This document shows, in pieces, positions 41,755 through 50,844 of a stretch of DNA of 64,000 nucleotides. Below the pieces are notes generated by a model that saw only the letters and a program-made list of their open reading frames with translations, had not been told where the DNA came from and did not search any database. The translations under genes were made by a program, and so were the position numbers. The stretch is from positions 1-64,000 of the forward strand of contig JBBCJT010000033.1 of NCBI GenBank assembly GCA_037190665.1. Direction: 5' to 3'. The DNA comes from JBBCJT01 sp037190665. Lineage in GTDB: Bacteria > Pseudomonadota > Alphaproteobacteria > Acetobacterales > Acetobacteraceae. Within the stretch, counting starts at the first letter, position 1; each line of letters begins with the position of its first letter.

Positions 41755-43508
41755 CTTGGTTCCTCCACGACATCGGCCGCCTGCACCGCGAGCGTCAGGA
41801 GTTTGAGGCTCTGCAGCGGCGGGCGCCCTGGATGACGCCACCCGCCTGGCGATGGGCGAACGGCGTCCTGGAGGTCGACCTGGATGTCAGGGTCGGAGAG
41901 CAGGCCTACCCGCTTAAGCTGCGCTACCCGAGCGCCTTCCCGGCGTGCCCGCCCTCCGTCTACCCGCGAGAGCTGGAGGTCCGCTGGAGCGCTCACCAGT
42001 ACGGCGCCGGGGGCGAGCTCTGCCTCGAGATCGGGCCGGACAACTGGAGGCCGGAGACCACGGGGGCGCAGATGATTGAGAGCGCCCACCGCCTCCTCGA
42101 TGCCGAACGTCCGGGATTGGGAGCCGTCCCGGCGCGGGAGGTTCCGTCGCGTCACCGCCTCACGCCCGGCCAAGAGCTCCGCAGCGTCGGTCGCCGCTTC
42201 CTTCTGAACCAGGGTCTCCTCGATCGTCTCGCCCGGTACGGCGATGGAGCCGTGCTCGGGATGGATGTCCTCCTGGTAGGGCACGGGAACGCCCGCACCG
42301 GCGTCATTGTCGGGCTGCGCCAGGAAGGGGAGACCGAGTGGAGAGATCCGACGGTTCCGCAGCAGGCGCTCGCGCGACACCAATACGTCTGGTCTGGGTT
42401 GGCCGTCAGGGTTCCGGACGGCGCTCCGTTGCCATCGGTGACCTCGGCTGCGGGCTTGAACGCTGCCCTCGCCTCGCTCGGTGTCCCTGTGCCGGAGGGC
42501 AGCCTGTCGACCTGCGGCTACGAGTTCTTCCTCCTCTTCGGACAGGGCGTCGCGCCGACGCTCGTTTGGGCGCTGTCGCCGGAGGGTGACGTCATCGTGC
42601 ATGACCCGGTGCGGGCAGGGCCATCCGGGGCTGCTCGCCTCGATCCGGGGTACGAAGAACTTGCGACGCGGCGAGTAGGGATTGTTGGCGCCGGGTCGGT
42701 CGGCTCCAAAGTCGCTACCTCCTTGGCCCGCGCGGGCGTGGAAAGGTTCCTACTGCTGGACGGCGAAGTCTTCCTCCCCGGCAATCTCGTCCGCCACGAC
42801 CTCGACTGGTCTTCGGTGGGGGGACACAAGGTGAACGAGCTGGCGTGGCGCCTTGCCGTCGTTCGTCCGGGCGCGGACATCACAATCAGACGGACGGTCC
42901 TGACGGGTCAGGAGGCGAGCGCGAGTGTGGCTGCCGCCCTCGAAGATCTCGCTTCCTGCGACCTCATCATCGAGGCGACGGCCGACGGGGAGACCTTCAG
43001 CCTTGTCGGGAGCCACGCCGCCGCGCGCGCAACGCCGATGGTTTGGGCGGAGGTGCTCGAGGGCGGGATCGGCGGGTTGGTGGCGCGCTCGCGCCCGGGC
43101 CAGGAGCCGACGCCGCTGGCCATGCGGTCCCGCATCCTCGACTGGTGTTCGGGGATTGGGGAGCCCTGGGACCGGGCCGGGTCCGGCTACGCCAGCATCG
43201 GCGACGATGGCGCTCCCCTCGTCGCCGACGACGCGGACGTCGGCGTGATCGCGGCCCACCTCGCCCGGCTCGCGATTGACACCCTGCTCCGCCGCACCCC
43301 GTCCGACTTCCCCCACGCGGCCTACTTCGTCGGGCTGAGGCGTTCATGGATCTTCCGCGAGCCCTTCGACACGCACCCGGTGGACGTCGGGGGGCCGTCG
43401 GTAGAGCCCGGGCCGGCCGAGACGCCGGAGGAGGTGGTTCGGGAGAACACCACCTTCCTCATCAGCCTCCTGCCGGACCAGACGGGTGCAGCTGATCCTT
43501 CCACCTGA
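41751..43508 (+). CDS. cap2: CBASS Cap2, E2-E1 ubiquitin-ligase-like fusion
   Basis: A 585-residue protein. The N-terminal E2-like domain carries the likely catalytic Cys91 in GGELCLEIGPDNW. The C-terminal E1-like adenylation domain has the nucleotide loop RVGIVGAGSVGSKVATSLAR, then LLLDGEVFLPGNLVRHDL; a Cys in ILDWCSG is the candidate E1 thioester residue. In type II CBASS, Cap2 joins the C terminus of the CD-NTase to target proteins and so primes it. It starts with GTG inside the CD-NTase stop and overlaps cap3 by 23 bases. Confidence 0.92.
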   Translation: MTWFLHDIGRLHRERQEFEALQRRAPWMTPPAWRWANGVLEVDLDVRVGEQAYPLKLRYPSAFPACPPSVYPRELEVRWSAHQYGAGGELCLEIGPDNWRPETTGAQMIESAHRLLDAERPGLGAVPAREVPSRHRLTPGQELRSVGRRFLLNQGLLDRLARYGDGAVLGMDVLLVGHGNARTGVIVGLRQEGETEWRDPTVPQQALARHQYVWSGLAVRVPDGAPLPSVTSAAGLNAALASLGVPVPEGSLSTCGYEFFLLFGQGVAPTLVWALSPEGDVIVHDPVRAGPSGAARLDPGYEELATRRVGIVGAGSVGSKVATSLARAGVERFLLLDGEVFLPGNLVRHDLDWSSVGGHKVNELAWRLAVVRPGADITIRRTVLTGQEASASVAAALEDLASCDLIIEATADGETFSLVGSHAAARATPMVWAEVLEGGIGGLVARSRPGQEPTPLAMRSRILDWCSGIGEPWDRAGSGYASIGDDGAPLVADDADVGVIAAHLARLAIDTLLRRTPSDFPHAAYFVGLRRSWIFREPFDTHPVDVGGPSVEPGPAETPEEVVRENTTFLISLLPDQTGAADPST

Positions 43509-43959
43509 GATCGGGCAGCGCCTCGTCGATCAGCTCCGCGTCGCCGGTTCGCGCGAGATCGGGGGGCTGCTCATGGGTGAGCACGTCGGCCCGGACACCT
43601 TCCGGGTGCTCGACCTCACCGTCGACCAGGGCGGGGGCTCCTTCGCCCGGTTCCTCCGCAGCTTCCGCCGCCACGGCCGCGGCCTCCTCGACTTCTTCCG
43701 GAGGACGGGCGGCCAGTTCCAGCGGTTCAACTACCTCGGCGAGTGGCACTCCCATCCATCGTTCGGCCTCGACCCCAGCGGCACGGATCTCGCCACGATG
43801 CGGGGCATCGTGGACGATCCGCGCGTCGGCGCGAACTTCGCGGTGCTCCTCATCGTCCGCCTCTCCCCGCAGGGTATCCTCGAGGCCCGGGCGACCCACC
43901 ACGTTCCATCCCGCCCGGACGCGCTCCCCGTGGACCTCATCCTCAGCGGCGCGGCGTGA
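43486..43959 (+). CDS. cap3: CBASS Cap3, JAMM-type deconjugating peptidase
   Basis: A 157-residue JAB/MPN metalloprotease. The JAMM motif is complete: Glu24 (REIGG), His88, His90, Ser98 and Asp101 in EWHSHPSFGLDPSGTD. It removes CD-NTase conjugates and so counteracts Cap2. The GTG start lies within the end of cap2, so translation is coupled. Next gene follows after 12 bases. Confidence 0.92.
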   Translation: MQLILPPEIGQRLVDQLRVAGSREIGGLLMGEHVGPDTFRVLDLTVDQGGGSFARFLRSFRRHGRGLLDFFRRTGGQFQRFNYLGEWHSHPSFGLDPSGTDLATMRGIVDDPRVGANFAVLLIVRLSPQGILEARATHHVPSRPDALPVDLILSGAA

Positions 43960-43971
43960 AACGGAGCACAG

Positions 43972-45408
43972 ATGTCGAAGGACGATCCCCTTTCTGTCAT
44001 GACCCCGGAGGCGCGGGGCGGCGACATCGCGGAGGGCGGCTTACGCGCCCAGGACCACCTGACCCTCGCCCGGATCCCCGGGTGGCTCGCGCAGGACGGC
44101 TTCGATGGCATGATCCGCGAGGCCCACGGGGACGCCGAGGCGGCGTTCCACGTCCCGGGGACGGGGATCACCCGCGAGTTCGTCGAGTATAAGGACTATG
44201 AGATCCAGCCCGCCGGGCTGCGGGAGGAGATCGCCCGTTTCCAACGGATGGCGGAGGGGACGAGCGTCGCCTACCGCCGCTTCGTGCTTTCGACCCGCGG
44301 CCTCTCGCCGACCCTCCGCCCCGTGCACGCGGCCCTCGTCCGGGTCAGAGGCGCGCTGCCCTTCTACGCGGACGTCCCGGCGATCGCGGACGCCTCCTAC
44401 GCCGATTACGAGGCCGCCGCCGCGAGGGTCGACCTCGACGCGGTGGCAGCCCGCTTTGTCTTCGACCGGGCTGTCCTGGAGCCCGATGCTCCGGCCGCCG
44501 AGCCGCTCGCCGCCGTCCTCTTCGAGGAGGCGATGCGACGCGAGTTCTCGGTGTCCGCCGACGCGAGCGGACGCCAGATGACGACCGCGCGCGAGGCGCT
44601 GGCGGCGATGGTCGTCTCAAGCAAGGCGCGGCCGATCGCGCGGGGCGCCATCCTGGACGCCTTGGCGAGCGGGCTTCCCGCCCTCGCCGAGGAACTGCGC
44701 GCCGCACCGATCCGCCTGCACACGTCGATGGATCCGTCGGAGGCTCGGACGCCCGGCCCGGTCCGGATGGAATGGGCCGACCTCTTCGGCGGCGAAGCCC
44801 GGCGGTATCCACCCCCGGCCGAATGGGATCGACGGGTCGTTGGTGAGACGGCCGCCTTCCGCGACTGGGTCGCCGCCTCCGGTCGCCCGCGTTCGGTCGT
44901 GCTCTCCGGCCATCGGCGCCTCTCCGCCTCGGTCGCGGTCGGCCGGGCGCTGTCGGCGGTGGCCGGGTTCCGCGTCACCATTGAGTACCGGGGCGAGACG
45001 TGGCGGACGGACAGCTACCCGCCCGAGGAGGAGCGGCCCTATCCCTGGCTCGAGGAGTACCACCCGGGCGAGGTGCCGGGGGGCGAACTCGCGGTCGGCA
45101 TCGGCATCATCAACGACGTCCGCCCCCAGGTGATCGCCCACCTCGACCGCTCCCGCGAGGGGACCGCCAGGCTGTTTCTCTACTCCGCGATTCCCCTCGC
45201 GTCGGACGCGCAGGCGAACGGGGCGGTCAACCTCGCCAAGGCGGCGATCCAACGCGGGCTCCAGCGCTCGGGCGCACGCCGCCTCGCCCTGTTCCTGGCC
45301 GTGCCCGCCCACTTCGCCCTCTTCCTGGGCCACCGGATGAACGCGACGGCACCGGTCACCTGCCACGAGCGCGGTTTGGACGGATACGTGGCGACGTGCA
45401 GCTGCTGA
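43972..45408 (+). CDS. cap4: CBASS Cap4 effector, endonuclease-SAVED protein
   Basis: A 478-residue effector. The N-terminal nuclease region (GGLRAQDHLTLARIPGWLAQ, DGMIREAHGDAEAAF, then EFVEYKDYEI with the E-x-K at 72-74) fits the DUF4297-type PD-(D/E)xK fold. The C-terminal half (from about residue 285) is a SAVED domain, ending ARRLALFLAVPAHFALFLGH RMN. SAVED senses cyclic oligonucleotides, and binding triggers oligomerisation and double-stranded DNA cleavage, which kills or stalls the infected cell. It is the last gene of the operon. Confidence 0.88.
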   Translation: MSKDDPLSVMTPEARGGDIAEGGLRAQDHLTLARIPGWLAQDGFDGMIREAHGDAEAAFHVPGTGITREFVEYKDYEIQPAGLREEIARFQRMAEGTSVAYRRFVLSTRGLSPTLRPVHAALVRVRGALPFYADVPAIADASYADYEAAAARVDLDAVAARFVFDRAVLEPDAPAAEPLAAVLFEEAMRREFSVSADASGRQMTTAREALAAMVVSSKARPIARGAILDALASGLPALAEELRAAPIRLHTSMDPSEARTPGPVRMEWADLFGGEARRYPPPAEWDRRVVGETAAFRDWVAASGRPRSVVLSGHRRLSASVAVGRALSAVAGFRVTIEYRGETWRTDSYPPEEERPYPWLEEYHPGEVPGGELAVGIGIINDVRPQVIAHLDRSREGTARLFLYSAIPLASDAQANGAVNLAKAAIQRGLQRSGARRLALFLAVPAHFALFLGHRMNATAPVTCHERGLDGYVATCSC

Positions 45409-45459
45409 CCGACGGCGCGCTGTCTCGGATCAGCGCGGATCGGATCTCGCGACCGCAGA

Positions 45460-45477
45460 TTGCCCGCCTGCGGGCAA
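45460..45477 (+). terminator. Hairpin after the CBASS operon
   Basis: TTGCCCG-cctg-CGGGCAA is a perfect 7-bp stem about 50 bases after the cap4 stop. No T tract follows, so termination strength is uncertain. Confidence 0.5.
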
Positions 45478-46045
45478 GATGCCTGCCCTATCGCGGACCC
45501 AGCCGCGCAGATCGGCGTGGACGACAATCCCAGGGTCCAAGAGCGCAGTTGCGAGCAATACTGCCGATGACACCCTATGCCAGAATCCCATACAGCAATG
45601 ACGCCCTATGCAAAATCAGTGACGGGCTATCCGGGAATTACCAACGGCGGATCAACCGGATACCCTGGCCTCAATGACGGATAGGCCAGAACCTATAGAG
45701 CCGCCGATCTCGGCCACTGGCCGGCAATGCCTGCTCCTTCGCCACTAACGGACATATCGGCCCTAAGCACGACTGGCGCCTCTGGGTCGGAAGCAGCCAA
45801 ACACCACGCCAACATCGATGTCTGCTCTACCCGTTCCTTGTCTCGGAAGCTGATAGGCAGCATTCGGCCAGATTTAGCCGGTCCGCTCCGTGTCCATCTG
45901 GCCGAAGAGCACCTCCAGGGTCGCTTTCGAGAGCGGCTATTGCACCGTTGATCGACCTCTGTGATCGGGGAAGTACGGAGGACGCCCGATGGATGGCGCG
46001 CGCCGCAGCTTCCAGCCGGGCGCGGCCATCCTCCGCGGCCTCCGA
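45478..46045. other. Gene-free spacer with degenerate repeats
   Basis: No gene is supported. Four related units begin with (G/A)(A/G)TGAC at 45566, 45597, 45618 and 45673: GACACCCTATGCCAGAAT, GACGCCCTATGCAAAAT, GACGGGCTATCCGGGAAT and GACGGATAGGCCAGAA. Such short repeated units are typical of the ends of IS21-type elements, but no istA/istB coding is present. At 45866-45899 there is a sequence similar to the one upstream of CBASS at 40262. Confidence 0.45.
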
Positions 46046-46348
46046 TCAGCGGCCGTGCCGGACGGCGACGGCGCCGCTTGTCGCGTCCACATGGAGTTCG
46101 ACGCGACGGCCTTCCGTGTTGGTCGTCTTCACCTCCCAGCGCCCGTGATCCCATTCGAGCTCGCTGACAGGGCCATAGCCCGCGGCACGAACAGCCGCGA
46201 TCGCTGCAACGGCGTCCACTTGCGCGGCGGCGATGGCGCGGCTCTCCTCGGCCCGGCGGTCCTGGCGATCCGAGGCCAGGGCCGCCGTGATCGGCAGCGC
46301 GGCGGCGACGGTCAGGGCAAGGGCGACGGGACGGATATGGCGGATCAT
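46046..46348 (-). CDS. Secreted PepSY domain protein
   Basis: A 100-residue product with a signal peptide (MIRHIRPVALALTVAAALPI, cut after TAALA) and a PepSY domain (AIAAVRAAGYGPVSELEWDH, GRWEVKTTNTEGRRVELHVD, ATSGAV). The start is at MIRHIRP (46348). PepSY domains often inhibit proteases or sense in the periplasm. It is divergent from a second PepSY gene linked to a two-component system. Confidence 0.82.
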   Translation of the reverse strand: MIRHIRPVALALTVAAALPITAALASDRQDRRAEESRAIAAAQVDAVAAIAAVRAAGYGPVSELEWDHGRWEVKTTNTEGRRVELHVDATSGAVAVRHGR

Positions 46349-46476
46349 CGTGTGCTCTCCTCGGCTTGTCAGTTGCGGGGCAGCCGCAACGGCGGGCAAT
46401 CTCGATCCGTCGAACTGAACCGCCGCTGAGCCGACCGTTCAGCCGTGGTTCAGCGAAGGGACCCTAGCCTCGCCCC

Positions 46477-46791
46477 ATGCGCCGCGCCCTGCTGCTCCTG
46501 CCTGCCCTTCTTCTCGCCGCCCCCCTCACCCGCGCGGACGACCGGCGCGACCACGAACGCGCGCGCGCCGCCCTCGCCGCCGGGGAAATCCGTCCGCTGG
46601 CCGCGCTGCTGGCCGAGATCGAACGCCGCTACGTCGGCGTGGTCATCGAGACCGAGCTGGAGCGAGATGACGGGCGCTGGGTGTACGAGTTCAAGCTGCT
46701 TCCGCCGTCCGGCCGCGTCTTCGAGGTCGAGCTGGACGCCGCGACGGGTGCGGTGATCCGCACGCGCGGACCGGTGCAGGAACGGCCCTGA
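46477..46791 (+). CDS. Secreted PepSY domain protein, first gene of the two-component operon
   Basis: A 104-residue product with a signal peptide (RRALLLLPALLLAAPLTRA) and a PepSY domain with VGVVIETELERDDGRWVYEF and VELDAATGAVI. Its stop shares one base with the start of the response regulator (TGATG), so the protein is part of the same signalling unit, probably as a periplasmic modulator of the sensor kinase. Confidence 0.85.
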   Translation: MRRALLLLPALLLAAPLTRADDRRDHERARAALAAGEIRPLAALLAEIERRYVGVVIETELERDDGRWVYEFKLLPPSGRVFEVELDAATGAVIRTRGPVQERP

Positions 46792-47450
46792 TGCGGACCC
46801 TGATCGTCGAGGACCATGCCCCGCTCGCCGGACAGTTGCGCGACGCCGCGATCGAGGCGGGCTTCGTCGTCGACACCGCGGCGGATGGCGAGGAGGCACT
46901 CTTCCTGGGAGAGACCGAGCCCTACGACGTCGTCGTGCTCGATCTCGGCCTGCCGCGGCTGGACGGCATTTCCGTCCTGAAGCGCTGGCGCGCGACCGGG
47001 CGCGACATGCCCGTGCTGATCCTGACCGCGCGCGATGCCTGGAGCGACAAGGTGGCGGGCCTCAATGCCGGCGCCGACGACTATCTCGCCAAGCCCTTCG
47101 TCATGCCGGAGCTGATCGCCCGTCTCCATGCGCTGGTGCGCCGCGCACATGGGCATGGCTCGCCGGAGATCGCCCTCGGCCGGCTGGTGGTGGATACCGC
47201 GGCGCAGCGCGTGATGCTGGACGGCGCGCCAATCCGGCTGACGGGGCTCGAATACCGGCTACTCGCCTATCTCGCCCTGCAAGCCGGCCAGGTGGTGTCC
47301 AAGACCGAGCTGACCGAGCATCTCTACGCGCAGGACTTCGACCGCGACAGCAACACGCTGGAGGTGATGGTCGGCCGGCTGCGCCGCAAGCTCGGCGACG
47401 GCCTGATCGAGACGCTGCGCGGGCAGGGCTACCGGCTGGCTGCGGGATGA
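46791..47450 (+). CDS. OmpR/PhoB-type response regulator
   Basis: A 219-residue regulator: receiver with EDH near the N terminus, phospho-acceptor in VVLDLGLPRLDG and YLAKPFVMPEL; winged helix LTGLEYRLLAYLALQAGQVV and NTLEVMVGRLRRKLGDG. The PhoP/QseB/FeuP type is the nearest. It overlaps the kinase gene by ATGA. It should act on PepSY and possibly envelope or metal genes; targets are not seen here. Confidence 0.92.
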   Translation: MRTLIVEDHAPLAGQLRDAAIEAGFVVDTAADGEEALFLGETEPYDVVVLDLGLPRLDGISVLKRWRATGRDMPVLILTARDAWSDKVAGLNAGADDYLAKPFVMPELIARLHALVRRAHGHGSPEIALGRLVVDTAAQRVMLDGAPIRLTGLEYRLLAYLALQAGQVVSKTELTEHLYAQDFDRDSNTLEVMVGRLRRKLGDGLIETLRGQGYRLAAG

Positions 47451-48796
47451 GACGACCGCGCTCGCTGGCCCTGCGCCTCGCCCTGGCGGCGGGGCTCTGG
47501 GTCGCTGCAGGCCTCGGCGTGGCGGCGTGGTTCATCACGGATGTCACGGTCCGCCGGGTGGAGGCGGCCTTCGACATGCGCCTCGGCGCCCTGCTCGACA
47601 CGGCGGCGGCCGCTCTCGCGCCGGATGCCGAAGGCGGCGTCGGCATCGCTCGCCCCCCGACCGGCGCGGATTTCGACCGCCCCTTCTCGGGTGCCTACTG
47701 GCAGGTCACGGGTCCAGACGGTGCGGTGGCGACCTCGCGCTCGCTATGGGACCAGACACTGCCGACCCGGGCGGGGCGCGACGCGGGCGACGTGGCACTG
47801 CGCGACATTCCCGGGCCACGCGGCGAGCCGGTCCGCCTTGCCGAGCGTGACGTCCTGCTGCCAGGCGCGGCGGCGCCGGTGCACCTCTCCGTCGCCCTGT
47901 CGCGTGTCCCGACACTCGCGGAGATCGCGCGGCTTCGGACATTGCTTGCCCTTGCCTTCGCGCTGCTGGGGGCTGGGCTGGTAGCGGGCGTGGTCATCAC
48001 CGTGGTTGCCGGCCTCGCGCCGCTGCGGCGGGTCCGGCGGGCGCTCGCCGAGGTGCGCGGCGGGCAGCGCGAGAGCCTGGCGCTCGAGGCGCCGACGGAG
48101 ATCGCGCCGCTGGTTGCCGAAGTGGATGCGCTGATCGCGGCAAACCGGGCGACGGTGCAGCGAGCCCGCGCGCATGTCGGCAACCTCGCCCATGCGCTGA
48201 AGACGCCGCTTGCCGTGCTGCGCAACGCGCTGGACGAGGCGCATCCCGATCCCGCCCTGGCCCGGGCAGAGGCGGCGGCGCTGGACCGGCTGGTGCACCA
48301 CCACCTGGCGCGGGCACGGACCGCCGCTCTTGCCGCATCGGAGGCCGGTACCGGCGTCGCGCCCTATGCAGTTGCGGAGGAGGTGGCCGGCGCGTTGCGG
48401 CGGCTCTTCGTCGCACGTGGTCTCGACATCGTGGTCCGCGGGGATCGCGGTGCGCGCGTGCGGGTGGATCCGCAGGATCTGACCGAGATGGTGGGCAACA
48501 TCATGGAGAACGCCTGCAAATGGGCGCGGGAGACGGTCTTGGTCTCGATTGCCGTTGCGGGAAGCGAGGTCGTGATCGAGGTCGTTGACGATGGACCGGG
48601 CCTGCCCGACGGCAGCCGGGACGCGGCTATCGGGCGTGGCGTACGGCTCGATGAGCGCGAGTCCGGGACCGGCCTCGGTCTCGCGATCGTTGCCGAGCTT
48701 GCGGCGCTGTATGGGGGCGCGCTTGATATCGCCCGGGCCCCCGGCCGCGGGCTTCGTGTCACGCTGCGCCTGCCCCGCCAGGCGTCGGCGAGCTGA
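47447..48796 (+). CDS. Sensor histidine kinase, PhoQ/FeuQ-like
   Basis: A 449-residue kinase with an N-terminal membrane helix (LALAAGLWVAAGLGVAAWFI), a periplasmic domain (about 35-160), a second helix (LLALAFALLGAGLVAGVVIT), HAMP-like linker, and the H-box HVGNLAHALKTPLAVLRNAL. The ATP-binding region has NIMENACKWAR, VDDGPGLPDG and GTGLGLAIVAEL. The HALKTPL form is typical of PhoQ-like kinases. It pairs with the upstream regulator. Confidence 0.92.
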   Translation: MRRPRSLALRLALAAGLWVAAGLGVAAWFITDVTVRRVEAAFDMRLGALLDTAAAALAPDAEGGVGIARPPTGADFDRPFSGAYWQVTGPDGAVATSRSLWDQTLPTRAGRDAGDVALRDIPGPRGEPVRLAERDVLLPGAAAPVHLSVALSRVPTLAEIARLRTLLALAFALLGAGLVAGVVITVVAGLAPLRRVRRALAEVRGGQRESLALEAPTEIAPLVAEVDALIAANRATVQRARAHVGNLAHALKTPLAVLRNALDEAHPDPALARAEAAALDRLVHHHLARARTAALAASEAGTGVAPYAVAEEVAGALRRLFVARGLDIVVRGDRGARVRVDPQDLTEMVGNIMENACKWARETVLVSIAVAGSEVVIEVVDDGPGLPDGSRDAAIGRGVRLDERESGTGLGLAIVAELAALYGGALDIARAPGRGLRVTLRLPRQASAS

Positions 48797-48964
48797 CAAC
48801 CTCGGGTCGAGGCAGCCACACCGCATCTTCGAGATCGTGTCCAGTTCCAGCAACAACCGCCACGGCACCGATTACCTGCAGGGTGAGGCGGCCGGTGGGC
48901 GAGGCGGGGTCGATCGGGCTTCCCCGGGCGCGGAGGTACGTAGGATGGTCGCCTCCGCCCTGTG

Positions 48965-50149
48965 TTAGGTGCTTCGGCGCGCAGCCGGCGTGAGTGCTAC
49001 TGTCAACGTGACGGCGATCATGATGCCCGTGACCACGATCAGTGCGCTTGATACGGAAAATGCCGTAAGCACTGCGCTGGCGAAGATGACGCCGACCGCA
49101 TTCGCGGTACGGAGCAGGGCGAACACTTCAGCCCGCTTCTGTGGAGGGGCGAGCGCGTCGAGAACAAGCGCATAGTGAGTCCCGAGTGGGGCGAGGACGA
49201 AGCCGATGAGCACAGCTCCGATGACTGTCGTCGCAAGCGATGGCCCAAGAGCGGCTAAGGCGGCTCCGAGGGTCATAATGGACAGTTGTGTCAGGACGGC
49301 CTTCCAGCTCGCCATGCGGTTCCGCACGCTGACCCAGATTCCGCCCGCCACGGAGGCCACGCACAGCGGCACCGTGAACAGAATAGCCAGTACCGGCTCG
49401 TATCCAAACTTCAGCGCGAGCGCGACAGCCCCGATCTCGATAGCCGCGACCGTAGAGCCGCCTGCGACCGCGCAGGTGATCCAGAGTAGGATAGGCGGAC
49501 TGAGGACTGATGCCCTGGCTTGCGGCACGCTCTCGACATGCGTCTTTCGCACCTGCGGGATCAACAGCGCTGGAGCGGCTCCAACTACCGTCAGCGCCAC
49601 CACACCAAAGACCGGTGACACGGTGCCCAGCGCCGAAGCCGCCACGGGCGCCACGACGAAGATTGTCTCATTGAGTGTGGACGCGATACCGAGCGCTCGG
49701 GGCATCCGCGAAGGGGGGGTGAAATGGTTGAGCAGCGCGCGCAGGTATCCAAACGCCACGCCGTTCACCGAACCAGCTAACGCCGCAAGAACGATGAGCC
49801 AGACAAAGGGTGCCTGATGATGCGCACATAGCGCGACGGCACTCAGGGCGACGGTGCGGAAAGCTATCAACAGCCTCAGGAAGGTCGCAGGAGCATGATT
49901 TCTTCCGAGCCGCGATAGCGGCATGACCCCGGCCACCTGGGCGAGAGTCATCGCGAGGATGATGGCCGCGCCACCGCGCGCGTCCCCCGCAAGGGACAAG
50001 GCAACAAGGGAGAAGGCTATGGGCCCGGCGGCCTGGGGTACGTTCAAGGTCGCGGATGACGCGAACCAGCGGAACAGTGGCCATCGCCCGTGCTGCCCAC
50101 CAGGTACTTGAGGACCGTCGTTAGCGAGGTCGCCGCGGTAGCTCGTCAT
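48965..50149 (-). CDS. MFS transporter
   Basis: A 394-residue membrane protein with about twelve hydrophobic helices in two halves, the arrangement of major-facilitator transporters (for example ILAMTLAQVAGVMPLSRLG after helix 2 and a central loop near residues 195-210). It is a drug/sugar-efflux-like type by general look; the substrate cannot be told. It is single, with no operon partners. It converges with the kinase gene over about 170 bases. Confidence 0.82.
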   Translation of the reverse strand: MTSYRGDLANDGPQVPGGQHGRWPLFRWFASSATLNVPQAAGPIAFSLVALSLAGDARGGAAIILAMTLAQVAGVMPLSRLGRNHAPATFLRLLIAFRTVALSAVALCAHHQAPFVWLIVLAALAGSVNGVAFGYLRALLNHFTPPSRMPRALGIASTLNETIFVVAPVAASALGTVSPVFGVVALTVVGAAPALLIPQVRKTHVESVPQARASVLSPPILLWITCAVAGGSTVAAIEIGAVALALKFGYEPVLAILFTVPLCVASVAGGIWVSVRNRMASWKAVLTQLSIMTLGAALAALGPSLATTVIGAVLIGFVLAPLGTHYALVLDALAPPQKRAEVFALLRTANAVGVIFASAVLTAFSVSSALIVVTGIMIAVTLTVALTPAARRST

Positions 50150-50502
50150 CTATGATCGGGCTCCGGCGAGTTCCATCCCGGGATGCACGCAGCGTGGCGC
50201 CCGGCAGCAGCCGTTCGCCAGTCCATGGACAGCGCCGATGCTCGCTCCAGCGACATCGGGAATCTTTGAAAAGATTGCTGGAACATAGCCGTCGGCCCTA
50301 CCGCTGGGCCGGGCCGTTCCCGGGCATTCGTTCCCATAATGGGAGAGGACGTTACCTCAACGAGATGGTCATTGTCCGGCTGCCCCGGCATGTCAACCCT
50401 CCGCAGTTGCGAGGCGATGGCACCCCCGAACTGCCGTCTCCTGCACCGGCTAGCGCATCCCCTGCCGCGGCCTCCCGCACTTTAGTTGGACAGGTCTAGC
50501 GA
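50150..50502. other. Gene-free spacer
   Basis: About 350 bases between the MFS gene and the DUF7673-like gene. Short frames are present but none has a family-like sequence. I see no clear regulatory element beyond possible promoters for the leftward MFS gene. Confidence 0.4.
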
Positions 50503-50808
50503 TCAGGTGGCCAGCTCCGGCCACCACTCGCGCAGGATGGCTCGAAAACCGGCGCCGAACGCAGGATCGAGCTGTTCCGGATCATCGGCAGAGCGGGCCA
50601 CCAGCGCGAAAACGGCGGTCATGTCCTCAGCGACAGCACGATCAACCGCCCGCAGACTCCTCAGGTCGAAGCCCCCGCAGGTCTCGGCGCTCCACCAGGA
50701 CAACAGGAATGCCGCGACATGGCGGGCCTGCTCACTCTGGCCTCTGGCGATGGTGATCAAGCGACGCAGCGGGCCCAAGTCGGGGGCGGACTGCAATTGA
50801 TGACTCAT
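50503..50808 (-). CDS. DUF7673-like small protein
   Basis: A 101-residue product starting MSHQLQSAPDLGPLRRLITI. The conserved core QARHVAAFLLSWWSAETCGG and FDLRSLRAVDRAVAEDMTAV corresponds to the DUF7673 family of small proteins carried on plasmids and integrative elements, from memory. The start at 50808 has GAGAAGGA upstream; an ATG at 50844 is further out. Function unknown. Its presence hints that the surrounding DNA came from a plasmid or integrative element. Confidence 0.65.
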   Translation of the reverse strand: MSHQLQSAPDLGPLRRLITIARGQSEQARHVAAFLLSWWSAETCGGFDLRSLRAVDRAVAEDMTAVFALVARSADDPEQLDPAFGAGFRAILREWWPELAT

Positions 50809-50844
50809 AATGGGAAGATCCTTCTCAATACTGCGCGGAAACAA

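Noticed and set aside
48585..48968. 127-codon frame over the end of the sensor kinase gene
   Set aside because: Overlaps the kinase in another frame and has no family-like sequence beyond it.
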